Shown here piece after piece: positions 13,130 through 25,786 of a stretch of DNA of 64,000 bases. The notes under the pieces were generated by a model. That model was given only the letters and a program-made list of their open reading frames with translations. It did not search any database and was not told where the DNA came from. The stretch is taken from the NCBI RefSeq assembly GCF_037042905.1, contig NC_087245.1:6277501-6341500 (forward strand), given 5' to 3'. Origin of the DNA: Lytechinus pictus (taxonomy: Eukaryota; Echinodermata; Echinoidea; Temnopleuroida; Toxopneustidae). The first letter of the stretch is position 1; each line of letters starts with the position of its first letter. The translations under genes were made by a program, and so were the position numbers.

Positions 13130-15602
13130 CTAGGCAAAGGAAAAAAGGCATAGTGTTTTAGAAACTTGTGATGGTGTTTATAATCACAATCATCATAAAT
13201 CAATACCAGATTATATCTATTTTTTTTAATGACACGCTGTTATCAAATGAGAAAAAAGGACGATTGACTTTAAAGCATGAAGCACACCCTCTCTCCAAGT
13301 GAAACTGATCATCAAGTCAGTGAAGTGCAATTATAATGCTCATTCAGCTGGAGGGTGTGCTAGATATCATTAATCATTGATATAAAAAGCAGATTAAGTG
13401 ACAAAATGTCATAAATGGAAAGTACATTTAATGAATACTTCTTGGAAGCTAAAAAAAAGAGGAAGAAGTGATGATTACATGTAGTGCAGGGAGTGCTTTT
13501 AAAATTGCACTGAAAGAAAAAAAAGTTTACTTTATAAAATTTTTTTTCAGAAAGCATTTTGAGCTGTGTAAATGGGGCAATTTGAAACCTTGCCAAGCAA
13601 TGTGGGTAGGGGAATCATGGGGCTATCTGGGGTTTAATTGGTGATTCATACCTTACCTACCATGAAACTAGTATTGATAGGAACAAACTCCTACACAGAC
13701 AAACCACATGTCTGTTCAAGAACAAGAATCATGGACAAAAACAAAATGTACAACATGTATTGTAAGAACAGAATGTTGCATGCCTGCAGGTAATTCAATA
13801 TGCATAACACTGTACACTGTCTACTACAAAGTGGAATACCATTTAAATTTTCAATAATTATGAATGAAGAGCCCAATTGAAGTATAGAAAATTTGCTCTC
13901 TTTTTGCACTGCCTTGCAAGGGCCTATATTTCATATGGATGTACAATCAGTATATCACCATATTCATTGAGGATAATGCAGTAAATCTTAAATGGTGCAG
14001 CTTGTACAAGTGTATTTTGTTTCAGTTTTGGTTCATGTGCCAGTATTCCTTTAGCATACTTTCAATTCTTTTTACTGATGACTTTGTTTCTAAAAATAGA
14101 AAGCAAACAACCTACATGTATTAGCTTTTCAATATCAAAGTTTGAGGTTTAGCACATTAACAGGAACAAAGCACAATTTGATAACTTTATAGCTTTTTAT
14201 ATGAAGTTAATGCATTGCCAACACCTTGTCTGTCACCAGAACCTACCCAGCCTGATGGAACTGTAAGCTTACAAACTTTAATATACATTTTTTTTTAACG
14301 ATGAAAGCAATAATGTTTTTTTTTTCAGGCTTCTAAAAACATTGAAATTCAAATTTTTATTTCAATGAAAAGGAACTCTAAAAAAGGCATCTGAAAGCTT
14401 GGTTTACATGCAGAATAAGATTATTTTCTTGCTTAAATTCTATTAGATCTCATGATTTCATGAAGGCTCCAATTTAATATATTTTTCACAACAGAAATCA
14501 CATGCAATTTTTAGATAATCTGAGCTTTCAGTATTAATTACAGACGCCCCTATGTACAACATGACAGCCTTTGTTACATGTAGCAGGAGACATCATTCAT
14601 ATAAAAAAGGAATCAGAAAATGAGGAAATTTGGTACAATTGAACTGATAATAAATCTGAAACCTGAAACTCAGTGTAATTCAATAAAGAACATTTTATGA
14701 CTACATGTAGGAACATGAATATTAATGGTTTCCATTTTCCTGCTTAAAAAAACAGATCTCATTTGGTGAGATGCCATAAGAATCCGGAAAGGAAAATAAA
14801 CTGATATGAAATAGCCTTTAAGCATCATTAATGACCATACATGTAGAATGGAATTTCCCATTTACAAAAAAAAAAAAAAAATATGCAGCAAATATTTCAG
14901 CTGGTACATGTACTGTATGCATGGAGTCTTGTATGTATACAATTAAAGTAGCAAAGTTTTGTATCAAAATCTCATACCACATTCATTTACAGGAATCTGT
15001 TTTCTAATCTACAAATACTATGATATCAACGCTATTTATTTGTAGGGCATTACTATAGAACAAAGTCCAATCCATGTTTGATTACAGGTTTGCTTGATTT
15101 CCTGACATGACCATGGAATAGACGTGGAGGCAGCATGGTAATCAAGAAATATGACTCCTAATTTCATAAACATGAGGGTACTAAGGAATAACTGACATAT
15201 CTAACAAGAATAAAAGGGACAACATTACACAAAGTAATACCAAAAAGTAATAATCCACTACTATACATGTACATGTACATGTATGTCATAACTGATGATT
15301 TATTTTTGACAGACAATTACTGTTGATATAATTTTCAATTCCTTGTAATGGTATCTATAGAAAATTTCCTTTCAGTTCTTAACAGGAAAATTATATTTTT
15401 CAGCTCATGACAAACTTTAAAAAATAGCCAAAAGAGCAATGCAACTGTCTTCTTTTTTTTTTGCTCAAGTACTGGGAAATGGCTAAATATGTATTAAGGA
15501 AAAGCCACAAAATGCTTTTACCATTGCTGTATGGCAAAAGATAAGGGTAGATTGCTGATATTTCCATTATTAAAAATGTCAGACTTCAGAAATCAAACTC
15601 AC
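13130..15602 (-). other. Intron between the two best-supported exons
   Basis: About 2.5 kb bounded by GTGAGT (15602-15597) and CCTAG at the acceptor. No repeat end or internal exon was recognised. The small ORFs inside are AT-rich noise. Confidence 0.5.
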
Positions 15603-16175
15603 TTGAAGTACTTGGGACACGTTTCTGTGATGTCATCCCCTCTGCAAAGCTAAGACTCCCAGACTGAGTGAAATCTCTCCGTCTGTCATAAACCTCAGAC
15701 CAGATCCGTTGCCTTTTTGCCTGACCGATGTTCTTGTTCTGAACCTCTCCTTGTATCGGTGGCTCTGGAATGATTGGGAGAGCGTTGACGTAATCTGCAA
15801 CGCGTTTCCATGAACGGTGGCTGGGTGGCAGCTCCCGTCTCTTTTGGTCTAGGATGCGTTTCTGTTCATCGATTTCCGGCTCCATGGAAGGAAAGAAGAC
15901 ATCGGTATCGGACTGAGCAGAGTTGCGTCTCTCTTCAATGAAATCAGAATCACTGGTCATTTCTGAACCACTACGGAATGTAGACCTGGAGCTACTGTGA
16001 CAGTTATTACCATTCAATGTTTCCTCCCTCTCAAGGTATTCCTCAAGTGTTTCCCCAGTTCTCTGTTCCTCATCTGCACTACTACCAATACGGTATCTGC
16101 CATTGCTGATGGTGTTACCATGGAAATCACTTGACTCCTTCTTTACATTTGTGCCTGTGGTGCTTCCAGTTCTCC
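15603..16175 (-). CDS. Main exon of an unrecognised Ser/Glu-rich protein
   Basis: Bounded on the minus strand by acceptor ATAACTAG|GG and donor TTCAA|GTGAGT. The length of 573 bp is a multiple of three with phase 1 at both ends, and 190 codons are open. The ORF track starts at an internal TTG, but the frame continues 50 codons upstream to the acceptor. Features in order: an acidic Ser-rich part with TLEEYLEREETL; SGSEMTSDSDFIEERR; a charged possible helix EIDEQKRILDQKRREL; then SHRSWKRVADYVNALPIIP; a basic AKRQRIWSEVYDRRRDF; and a Ser-rich end. No signal peptide or membrane segment. Codon use and composition are clearly protein-like against the AT-rich surroundings. Family not recognised. A phospho-regulated scaffold or cytoskeletal protein is possible but only a guess. 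Confidence 0.75.
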
Positions 16176-17660
16176 CTAGTTATAAAAAAAGAAAGAAAAA
16201 GAACCTTACGAAGATATTGAGGATGCCAGTACATGTACGTAAATGTAGTTATTCAGCCATGGCTGATGACATACCTTATAATCAGATTTTTTTTTTCTTA
16301 AATGAATTTCAAGAAAGCAAAGTAAGTTGAACCAGTACATTTGGTGTGTGACCTCTAGATCATTCACTATGAGTTGAAGTTCTGTCATTGTACTTTGGTA
16401 TATAATACAGGTAGATAAAAACCATGTATAAAAGCTATTTTATACCATGATACCAGATTGGTGTCTGGTACTTTGCTTGACACTGTCAGTATCCAGTTAA
16501 AAAACTTCTCAGTTAGTGACTAATATGCATTTATTGGCAATATCCTATGACTGAATAAAGGTATCTAATTCAAGATGGAAAGTGTGCTATACAAATCTCA
16601 TGTATTATAATTATTATTACCTTTTGTATTAAAGTGATCATTTCACTTTGTTCTGATTTAAAAAATTCTCATTTTGGTTCCTGAAAATGGGCTAAACATT
16701 AGGCTTATAGTGTAAAAATACCATCCCAAAAGTTTCAAAGTATTATATTTACAGGATCAATTTTAAAACCTTGGAGATGTAAACCAAAGTTTGAAATAAT
16801 TGGGAGTTGGTTTCAATGACTATGTGTATACAGGGATCTGTGCACCACAACACATTAATTCTAGATGAACACAGCATGACCTACATACAGTGTGTACAAT
16901 GTATACACTGAATGTACAGTGCAGAAAATAGTGTGTGTATAGGAGATACACACAACAGAAGGCAGTCAAAATAGCGGCAGCCAACAGACTTTTTGAATTG
17001 GAGAAAACTGGTCATAAGCTGAACCCGTCTACTAGACGGTTCTCAAAATCAGGCTAATAAATTGCTACTTGTATCTAAATTAGAGTTTTTCATCCTATAT
17101 TGTGGTCTGTTTCAGGGTTTTTGAGGACAAATACAGGCACTCATACGCACGTTTCAACTCAGTTTGAGAATTTTTTTAATCAGCTGCTCACAAAGTTAAA
17201 CGATCCCTTTAAGTATCAATTGGATTTCAAGCAATCATTATTTAAATTAAATCCAAATAAATTAGATTCACCAATAATGCTTCTGGTCTTTTTTTTGGGG
17301 GGTGGCTTCATTTTATAGAGTGAAAGAATTTTCAAAATATCAAAAGCTTTGCAATCTGTAGATTTATCACAATTTGGCTTTGCTACCAAAATAATGTTTA
17401 GATTTTGGTAAGGTTTTCATCTACATTTGTCACTCTGCACCCAGGTGTAGTAAATGAGTACCCAGTAGGAAAGAATTCCTTGAATGCTCGAGCACCTGAT
17501 ATTGCTAGTTGAGCTAAAGCCAGAGTAATAGTAGGCAGCGCATAGAATCATTTAATATTATATTTTATGAATGAACCATTTATCAACGTTTATATATTCG
17601 ACCATCACAATACAGTACTTTACAACCATCTCATCTACAATCTTGAGAACAAATGCTCAC
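16176..17660 (-). other. Intron, nothing recognised inside
   Basis: About 1.5 kb between donor GTGAGC at 17660 and the acceptor at 16176. It is AT-rich with no transposon ends recognised. Confidence 0.4.
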
Positions 17661-17717
17661 CATGTGGACGACATGTTTCCATAGCGATCTTTACTTGCTG
17701 TTCATGAAGATCACAAG
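17661..17717 (-). CDS. Candidate short exon upstream of the main exon
   Basis: On the minus strand a long T-run and GCAG (17727) precede an ACTGAG (17718), then an 18-codon open frame CDLHEQQVKIAMETCRPH, ending CACATG|GTGAGC with phase 1. That phase matches the main exon. The first acceptor (exon from 17726) leaves no upstream frame open, so either the second AG is used, or the first is used and translation starts at the internal ATG (METCRPH...), making the rest 5' UTR. Its 57 bp keep frame if skipped. Confidence 0.5.
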
Positions 17718-18855
17718 CTCAGTCCCCTGCAAGGTAGAAAAAAAATTCTCAAAAATTAAGTTGTTCATCATCGTGTGGTTAGAACTTTTAATTAATTTTC
17801 TGTAATTAAATATCCATTGTACTTTGTAAAATGGCAATATCACATTTACAGAATAAGTACATTGACCTTCCATTCTTACATGTACATGTAGGCCTAAAGG
17901 GTATCCTAATACAAAATATGTGAGATAGAGCAATCACAGCAAATACATGAACAGTACCCGTACAGATAGATTGATATCATTGATTGATTGAATGATGCTA
18001 TTACAGACTAAAAATTAACCACAGCTTTCTTGATACATTGTAGATGTATTGTGATCAGAGGTGAGTCCTGTGGTTAGAATGGCAATTTTATTACACTCAA
18101 TGTTAAGCTGAGCAAAGTACAGCCACATGTACAATTCATTATTTTCTTCTGTCACCCTTTTTTGAAAGTCATTACTGGGACTCTGAGAGGGTAAATAACT
18201 CCCCCAAACTGCAATATTAGTACCCCTTCCATTACATGAATTTTATACAACAAAATACCGGGAGGAAATGACCCCTACTTTACTGTACTGTACAACAAAC
18301 TCGCCAATCTGTATTTTAATCAGATACTACATGTTTTGAAATGAAAAAAAAATAACAGCTTTTTAAATGCATCACTGTAAAACAGAAATAACCTTTCTTG
18401 TCAAAATAGGCCTAGTTGTATTAACATGTACAATAGAAAGATGCTTTGGAAGGCCAAGAGATCTTACAAACTTAAAAGCTCAAATGAACAATAACATGAA
18501 GGACGAGAGAATGGATCAAAAGAAGAAAACATAGCAGGTGGAAAAAACACAAAAATGCTGTATGTCTAATTTTTCAAGAAGGGATATATGGATACACTGA
18601 ATGCTACAAGCTTTCCTTTCACTACTCATCTAATTATGTAAATTCTTCTCAAAACATTGTTCCATTCTCATAAATGTAAACACTAAATGCTGTTTAGATT
18701 GATTATTTTTACTTTCATCAGCTAAAATAAATTTATTTAATATCATAATCATACTTCAAAAGATTCGCATATAAATTTGGCAAAAAAAGAAAGGAAAAAC
18801 GTAGGGTAAAAAAACAAAGAAATACATAAGAAATTACTTTTCAAACCAGGTGGAT
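17718..18855. other. Spacer or intron, nothing recognised
   Basis: AT-rich with scattered TACATGTA. No element ends or convincing exon. Confidence 0.4.
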
Positions 18856-19016
18856 GTTTCATAAAGCTGTTCGTAAGTTAAAAGCGACTTTTTTTATAAG
18901 AACGACTGGTGATCCTTTCTTGTGGAAAATGATTCATTGGCGATAGTTTAAGCGTTCAAGAAAGGTTCACCAGTCGTTCTTAAAGTCGCTCTTAACTTAC
19001 AAACAGCTTTATATAA
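18856..19016. mobile_element. Short foldback MITE (ATAAAGCTGTTCGTAAGTTA ends)
   Basis: Inverted arms of ~60 bp: the left contains CATAAAGCTGTTCGTAAGTT and ACGACTGGTGATCCTTTCTTG, and the right carries their complements. A 40-bp loop separates them. No ORF. Short MITEs of this style are known in many animal genomes (recollection, not searched). Confidence 0.75.
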
Positions 19017-19363
19017 CAGTAATTTCTTATGTATTTTATTGTTGTATGAATTTCTTATGTATTTCTCCTTTTTCAGTCGGCCGGGACTTTTTTTAATTTG
19101 TAATTGTTAGCAATGATATAAAGAATATTAACACCAAAAATTGGCATTCTAGGAGCTTTGTTTTTGTGTGTGAATTAGAGCAAAAAATATGATTTACGCA
19201 TGAATTAGCATAATTGATTCACTATAAAAAATATATAATTTCAGAAATATTAACCATACGGCCTTGTTAATCACATCGCACACAATTATCATGCCAATTT
19301 TCTCGGCGGTCGCGCAATCGGCAGCCGAGATCTAACACCCAAAAAAGCCCGACCTGGTTAGGG

Positions 19364-20402
19364 TTAAAGGGATGCAGACCTGCCAACCTCTGGCAATGAA
19401 AAAGTGTATTCTGTGATAAAAAAAAGTGTATTTTTCCCCAAAAAAGTGTATTTCATAATAAAATGTGTGGCGCACTCCCTCATCGCGGCGCTCAGGCTGC
19501 ATGCAAGCTAAAATGCGCACTGCTCTTGCAGATGAAAAAGAAAAAACATTTAAACACGTGTATATCTCACCCTGGTTTTAACAAAATGATTGAAAAAAAA
19601 AAACAAGTTACCTAAAATTACATTGGTCTAATAACCATATTTGTGTAAGTTTTATGAAATAGAGACATATAGAGATGATTTTTCTCAATAAATTACGATT
19701 TTGTAAAAACAAAAAAAAACATATTTTTTAAAGAAAAAACGTACTGCCGTATTTTGGTTGCAAAAACGTACTAAATACGCCAAAAACGTACTGGTTGGCA
19801 GGTCTGGGGATGGTCGGCGATAAATTATTTATAGCTCTAAATAAATAGAGTAAAATTCACATAGCATATTGCTGAAAATTTCATCAAAATCGGATAACAA
19901 ATAACGATGTTATTGAATTTTAAAGTTTACAAATATTTTGTGAAAATAGTTAAATGTACATATGAATATTCATTTGGTGATGTCACATCCCCACTTTACT
20001 TTTTCTTAAATGTTATTACATGAAATCATAAATGTTTCATATTTTCATACTTGTGTAAATGATGTGTCTCCATTATGATGAAATAAGTTGCGGCAATGGA
20101 TAACTAATGCACTTAATCAGTTGTCAATCCAATTATTTTAGTTCTTGGTAGAAAATTTTCGAATAAACCTAATTTTATATAATAAAATACAAAAGAACAA
20201 GTGGGGATATGACATCATCAATCCATCTAATGAATATTCATAAAGATATGCCTAGAACTGTATCACCAGAATAATGCAAATCTTTAAAATTCAATAACTT
20301 CTTTATTTGTTATCCGATTTTGATCAAATTTTCAGCATTTTGCTTAGTGAATTTTACTCTATTGAGATATAAATATCTCCAGCCTGGACCGTCCCTTTAT
20401 AA
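19364..20402. mobile_element. Family B TTAA foldback MITE, split by a hAT-like insertion
   Basis: The left end is TTAA then AGGGATG and the right end is GGACCGTCCCT then TTAT (a one-base decayed TTAA). Nine bases into the element the sequence is interrupted by 19375-19806 and then resumes. The rest matches the copies at 1176 and 56135. Confidence 0.8.
19375..19806. mobile_element. hAT-like MITE nested in family B
   Basis: Perfect inverted ends CAGACCTGCCAACC and GGTTGGCAGGTCTG, flanked by GGGATG on both sides (19369-19374 and 19807-19812). CAG...CTG ends suit hAT elements, but a 6-bp duplication is shorter than the usual 8. Internal motifs of the type AAAAAGTGTATTT and AAAACGTACT recur several times. 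The 62-codon ORF inside is an artefact. Confidence 0.85.
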
Positions 20403-20920
20403 AACCAAGAACTTAATTTACCAGTCCCTTGGATGCTTTACTATTAAGCTGATATTTCTTTTAAAACAGTCACATGATCTTTAATTTGCAATTTATCTGG
20501 TAAGATAAAGATTAAAGTAAGGGATTGACATTTGTGACTACGAATGGATGGCACTTCATGAGGATTCCCAACATTTAGATGTAATTGCTTGTTGACTTTC
20601 TGGTGCTCTGGGGTAAATCAAGTTGACGGGTAACTGATATCCCCATCCTACTGATTGCTTGTCACCGAGGGGACCATTTTGTTGACACTACTTGAGAAAA
20701 CTCAAGGAAAGAGATCGCTGCAGAACTTCTTTAAGTTACACGGCACATGGATTAGGTTTCATCTGAGTCTGCATGCCAAACATCAACCATAGAGTTCAAA
20801 TGGAAGCTTAACAAACATATTACCAGAAACTGGAGATACTGATTTACATGAACTGAATATCAGGTTAATGAATTCTATGATGTGCCTTGGTAAACAAGAT
20901 GGTCTTTATATACTGTAGTA

Positions 20921-21065
20921 CAGTGCGAGTCAGAAAAAAACTACACATTTATAAATGGAAAGAAGGACGGTACTCTGTCTAAACTGACTAAACATGCAAA
21001 ATAATTTCATTTTCTCTTTAAAACAAAGGGTAAATATGAAAGTATTTTTTTTTCTGACTGCACTG
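20921..21065. mobile_element. Short TA-target MITE (mariner-like)
   Basis: Ends CAGTGCGAGTCAGAAAAAAA and TTTTTTTTTCTGACTGCACTG are inverted repeats, each flanked by TA. The length of 145 bp and TA target fit a Tc1/mariner-type MITE. Confidence 0.75.
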
Positions 21066-21398
21066 TATACCTAATGCTGCCACGCTTGTCATCAAACTCT
21101 GAAGAAAAAAATTCAAAGTTTGGATAAATTATAAAGTACTACTACACATTCTCTAAAAAAAATATTCATACAGTTCGCATTCTCTACATGTATATCTTAT
21201 TAATACTACAAAAAATGTTGAATTTATAGAACTTATTACTTTTTAAATTATAGACGAAGAACATCATGTACTGTACATGTATCAAAGAAGCAACTTCATA
21301 ATTGTGTATTGGAATGATTTAGAGGTGCTGATTGGTAAGTACATGTACATATATGAGATTAATCTCATGGGGTCATTCAAATGAGCAGGTCAACCTAT

Positions 21399-22574
21399 TT
21401 TAAAGGGGGTGTTCAACCTGACAAAAAGTTTATTGTAAACAAGGCAAAAGCGATTTTTTGTCTCACCCACTTATGAAAATAACCAGAAATATCATGATTT
21501 GCGAGGGCACGCAACAGAAAGGTATCGAAACTTCATTTTGAAATGACTGGGATGGAATAACACTTGTCATAAGAGTCTTACACGTAAACTTTAATGTTGA
21601 CCTGAAAATGACCTTTGACCTTACCATGTGACCTCTGACTGCAGCATGACATGCAGGTTCCCCCAAGTCCATCTACCATCCAAGTTTGGTTAAAAAGTGA
21701 CTAACGGTTGCGGAGTTAGGTGTCATAAGAGAGTTTTGCATGTTAACTTTAACATTGAACTGAAAATGACCTTTGACCTAACCATGTGACCTTTGGCTGC
21801 AGCATAACATGCAGGTACCCCCAGTCCAACTATCATCCAAGTTTGGTTAAAAAGTGACTAACGGTTGCGGAGTTAGGTGTCATAAGAGAGTCTTGCATGT
21901 AAACTGTAACGTTGACCTGAAAATGACCTTTGACCTTACCATGTGACCTCTGACTGCAGCATAACATGCAGGTCCCCCAAGTCAATCTACCACCCAAGTT
22001 TGGTTGAAAAGTGACTTACGGTTGTGGAGTTATATGTCATAAGGTTTGTGACGGACGGATGACAATTGGATCCCTAAGTCTCGCCTTCACCTCTGGTGGG
22101 CGAGACAAAAATGGCAGAAAATATTATTTAGCGAAGGTTTCACGAAAACCCATCAAAGATTGTAAAAGTTATTTGAATTCCCTTTTTTTAGTGACATACA
22201 TGTACTGCAAGCAGCTCCCTGTATCTTGAATGAAAAAAATCAATGAAATGTCATTTTCTCAAAAAAATTGAAAATGTATTTTATTATACCTTCAGTACAC
22301 ATGTATCAACAAATTATTTCACAACTGCACCTGAACGATGAACATTTTCAGTCATCATAAACCATTAAAAATTGAAATTTATGCATTTTACATGTATATT
22401 ACATAACATATGGGGCAGCTGCTTGTATATGACGTTACAAATCAAAAACCTATAATTCTAATAACTGTCTTTAATCTTTGACGGATTTTCCTCAAACCTT
22501 CAGCAATATTTTCTATTATTTTTTTCTGGTATTTTTTACAACAATCTTTATATCACAGTGGACTCCCATTTTAA
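21399..22574. mobile_element. Family D TTAA foldback MITE, interrupted
   Basis: Left end TTTTAAAGGGGGTGTTCAACCTGAC, right end GTGGACTCCCATTTTAAG. The two halves align with the uninterrupted copy at 10631-11133, with the tandem-repeat element at 21455-22111 inserted after about 55 bp. Confidence 0.7.
21455..22111 (+). mobile_element. Tandem-repeat element with inverted ends and terminal hairpin (HINE-like), copy 1
   Basis: Starts TTTTTGTCTCACCCAC and ends GTGGGCGAGACAAAAA, an inverted match. The middle has three ~158-bp tandem units, each with TGACCTTTGACCT and CATGTGACCT. A GACGGACGGATGAC segment follows, then a hairpin (22078-22106, stem GTCTCGCC/GGCGAGAC), then AAAAA. The interrupted family D copy fixes both borders. 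Inverted ends, central tandem units and a 3' hairpin recall Helentron-associated elements such as DINE-1. No coding capacity. Confidence 0.75.
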
Positions 22575-24779
22575 GAAAAAGAAGCATAATCATGATCAGA
22601 TGTGATGATGTGATTCGAGTGGTATTGCTCCAGAATTCAATATGTATTTTGGTAGACTTCTTTAATAAAAGACAGAACCGTTTCAAATAGGTTATAAAGT
22701 TCAAAATGAATGTTTGCAACCAAAATAGCAATGTACTAGCCATGATAAAGTGGCATGCATATATGTACATGTAGCTTGCAAGTTTGAAAGATATGAAATC
22801 TCCAAGAAAGATCAGGAACTCTAAATCATGTACACCTCTCCAGAAGGTGTGGAGATGTCTGACTGCATTTGCACAAATTGAAGCTGAATGACTTTCTACC
22901 CAACCACTGTAAACTAACCATACCGTATGTCAAGGCCCCGGAAATGTACCCATACCGCTGCTGATCTCAATGGGACAAGATTTCAACCCTGAGTCATAAG
23001 TCTACCTTACATGCATTTGATTGAATGTGGAGTGGAATTGCATGCAGAATTAAGCCTCAATTCTTTCTTCCTTACTTAAAAATATTAAAATCAAGCTTAA
23101 ACCCCAAGTTGGTTGATAACGTTAATTAAAAACTAGGTATAAAATGTAGACTGGCTTTCATTAGTTTTGCAAAAAGTTCAATGTTCAGTATACTGTATGC
23201 ATATATTTTGGGCTATAATTTAGGTATTATGCATATAAGGAGTAGACCTGTCTGTGATTTTGCATGATTGTTTTTGCAGCCTGCAACATGACTCTTAAAA
23301 AAAAGACATTTTGCATGGACTCAACTTTATCATGGATTATAATTTAACCATTCAAATCATTTTCATTATGAATCAATTCCTTATAAAAATGTGAATTTAG
23401 CTATTGAAGTATTCAGCTCTTCGTGATCCTTCAAATTTTTATCTCAGGCTCAATTCACACTGTACATGTACCTGCCACTTTTGATTTCATATTTTTGGGT
23501 CTGGGTCTACTCATACACAAAATATTCACAGCACATTGCAAGAGTTGGAAGCAAAAATGAAAAATTTGATCTGAAATATTTTTTCTGATAGGCCCACTCC
23601 TGTCTGAAAATAATATTCAAAATCAACTATGACTTTCATCAGTTCAAAATGATAAGACTAAAAAAGATTGTTGTTCATGATTATGGATGGAGAAAATGAT
23701 TCATCCACATCATTTATCACTTATCTTCCATGCCTTTCACAGAATGTGTTTCTTGATATCATCCATGCTCCATTTCTCATTTCCTATCCAAAGCTTTCAG
23801 TCTAACCTTCACCTGCCGTTTCTTGTACCTCTTCAGCAAAAAAACAGGAAGCCAATTATGCGCTGCTCTCACAAATGAGACATGTATCTCAACCATCAAC
23901 CAAGTAAACAATAAAAGTTGTTCAACTCCATTCCTCCTTGATGCTACCGCATCTTCCACCTCTTCCTAATGGATGACTCTCCCATGTTGCTAGGCAACAA
24001 TTAAACACACTAAACTACGACAATGCATGCACCAGCCTCGCATGGAGGGAGAATTGAATGGATAGGGTGAATTACTAAGCCACTCTTAGCACTAATGGAG
24101 GGTATTAGGTGGCTCTAATTAAATCCTGTCTGTTTTTATTATCTTCTAGGATGAACAGTCATTGAAACATCAATTACTTCACGCAATAAGGCCTAATGGC
24201 TGAATGCATGTAGGTTTCCAATAGGATCTGTACAAGGACACCTGTAGTCCTGTACCATATTACATGTAATTATGTCTTTCTAATCAGTCTTGCTCATTTA
24301 AAGCAAGAGAGAACAACATCATGAAATATATAAAGTGCATCTTTCAATCCACAATAATTTCAAAGTGTATTCAAACCATTTTGAATATGATGACTTTGAA
24401 AGACTTTCTTTTGCAAAATTCATTCTATCCAAATCATAAAACATGATTTTCAAATAACTTTATTTTGCAAAATGCAGGCAGCCTACAAGTACAGTAGAAA
24501 TCTCATTAAAATATGATATGCCTACATTTTATATTTGGGTAAAATCTCATATGGAAGTTCATACATGTAAGGGAGATCATAATCAGCCTTAAGAAAATCA
24601 GTCTTATGCAGCTTCATAAATGAGAACGTGAACCATACAAACATATATGTTAAGGGCTATATACATGTACAGTACATTTTACTTCATTTCAACAGAAAAA
24701 TATTGTTTGTTAAGTAAAATTTTCCAGTTGGATATATCTAAAGTCATCATATTAAAAGAAAAATGCAAACAAAACTTAC
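22575..24779. other. Spacer, nothing recognised
   Basis: No element ends or convincing exons. The ORFs at 22478-22770 and 23687-23959 have no splice support. Confidence 0.4.
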
Positions 24780-24898
24780 TGGAAGGTTTAAAAAAACGCT
24801 CAAATTTGTTTTGCTGGACAAAGTGAAATGCGACTGACAGAGTTTTTCTAGCTTCAAAAGTAACTTGCAGTTGCTCATCAAATTTGAATGTGAGACTT
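24780..24898 (-). CDS. Weak candidate exon further upstream
   Basis: The open frame SLTFKFDEQLQVTFEARK continues to KFERFFKPS and ends TTCCA|GTAAGT, a strong phase-1 donor matching the exon at 17661-17717. The acceptor (CATATATAG) lacks a pyrimidine tract. The frame also continues upstream to an ATG (MTCIYR), so it could be a first coding exon. No family recognised; possibly chance. Confidence 0.22.
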
Positions 24899-25784
24899 CT
24901 ATATATGCAAGTCATGATTTGCAAAGATTAGTGAATTCAAGTGAACTACAATACTTGATGTGTCAAGAAAGTATAGGCACCACTTCATAAATACTGCGAA
25001 CTATTTCTGGATAATACAGCACAGATCTGGCCAGACATCCAGACTGATAGAAATTTGTTTCCAAGAAGTTGGTGGAACAACAAGTATCCTCTTCAGACAG
25101 CTGACTTACAGATAAAGCAGACTATATGAATCATAAGGAAATACTTTTTAAAAAGAACTTGGACCACAATGCACACCAATCTACCACAGGACCATGGATT
25201 GGGGGAAGGATTATTCTCGAATCAGTTGAATCTATTGCGATTCCTCACAGATAGTGAACATTTTACATCACATGTTGTGAAAGTGTACATGATCCTAGTA
25301 CCTAGAAAGAAAAGAGGTCAAGGGCTAATGAAGTCTCTTTTAATACCTTGGAATTAACTTGCAACTAGAGGCAAGTTAATTGCAAAACAACTACATGTAC
25401 CCCATTTTCACAGGTTCGATATAGAGAATAGCTTCCTCCCTTGAGGGTTCCATGGACAGAACATGTAGGTCAGACATAGGGTTGGTTCTCAATCAAGAAC
25501 AGTAGACCTTCTTTCTTCCAGAAGAAAGTCATAAAGCTTGATAGCAGATTACAAATTTCTTGTAACAGAATTGGGAGTTTGAAGTTAAGAAAGCTAACAA
25601 TTAATCTGAGAATGAGACCAAACTTGCTGGAGGAGTTGATAGAAAGAGTTCAGATCTGATTGAAATGGCTAATGTGGAAACAGGGTAGGTAGTCAGGGTT
25701 CACAGGAAGCCTGTATGTCAGCAGCCGGAAGAGAGTTCACAAAGCATCTACAATTGTTGGCATCATTCCATTCCCTAGTCCACG
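24899..25784. other. Spacer, nothing recognised
   Basis: Slightly higher GC than its surroundings but no supported exon on either strand. Confidence 0.4.
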
Positions 25785-25786
25785 TA

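Noticed and set aside
19070..19360. Transposon between GGCCGGGACTTTTTTT and AAAAAAGCCCGACC
   Set aside because: The inverted match is short and gapped and no target duplication could be seen.
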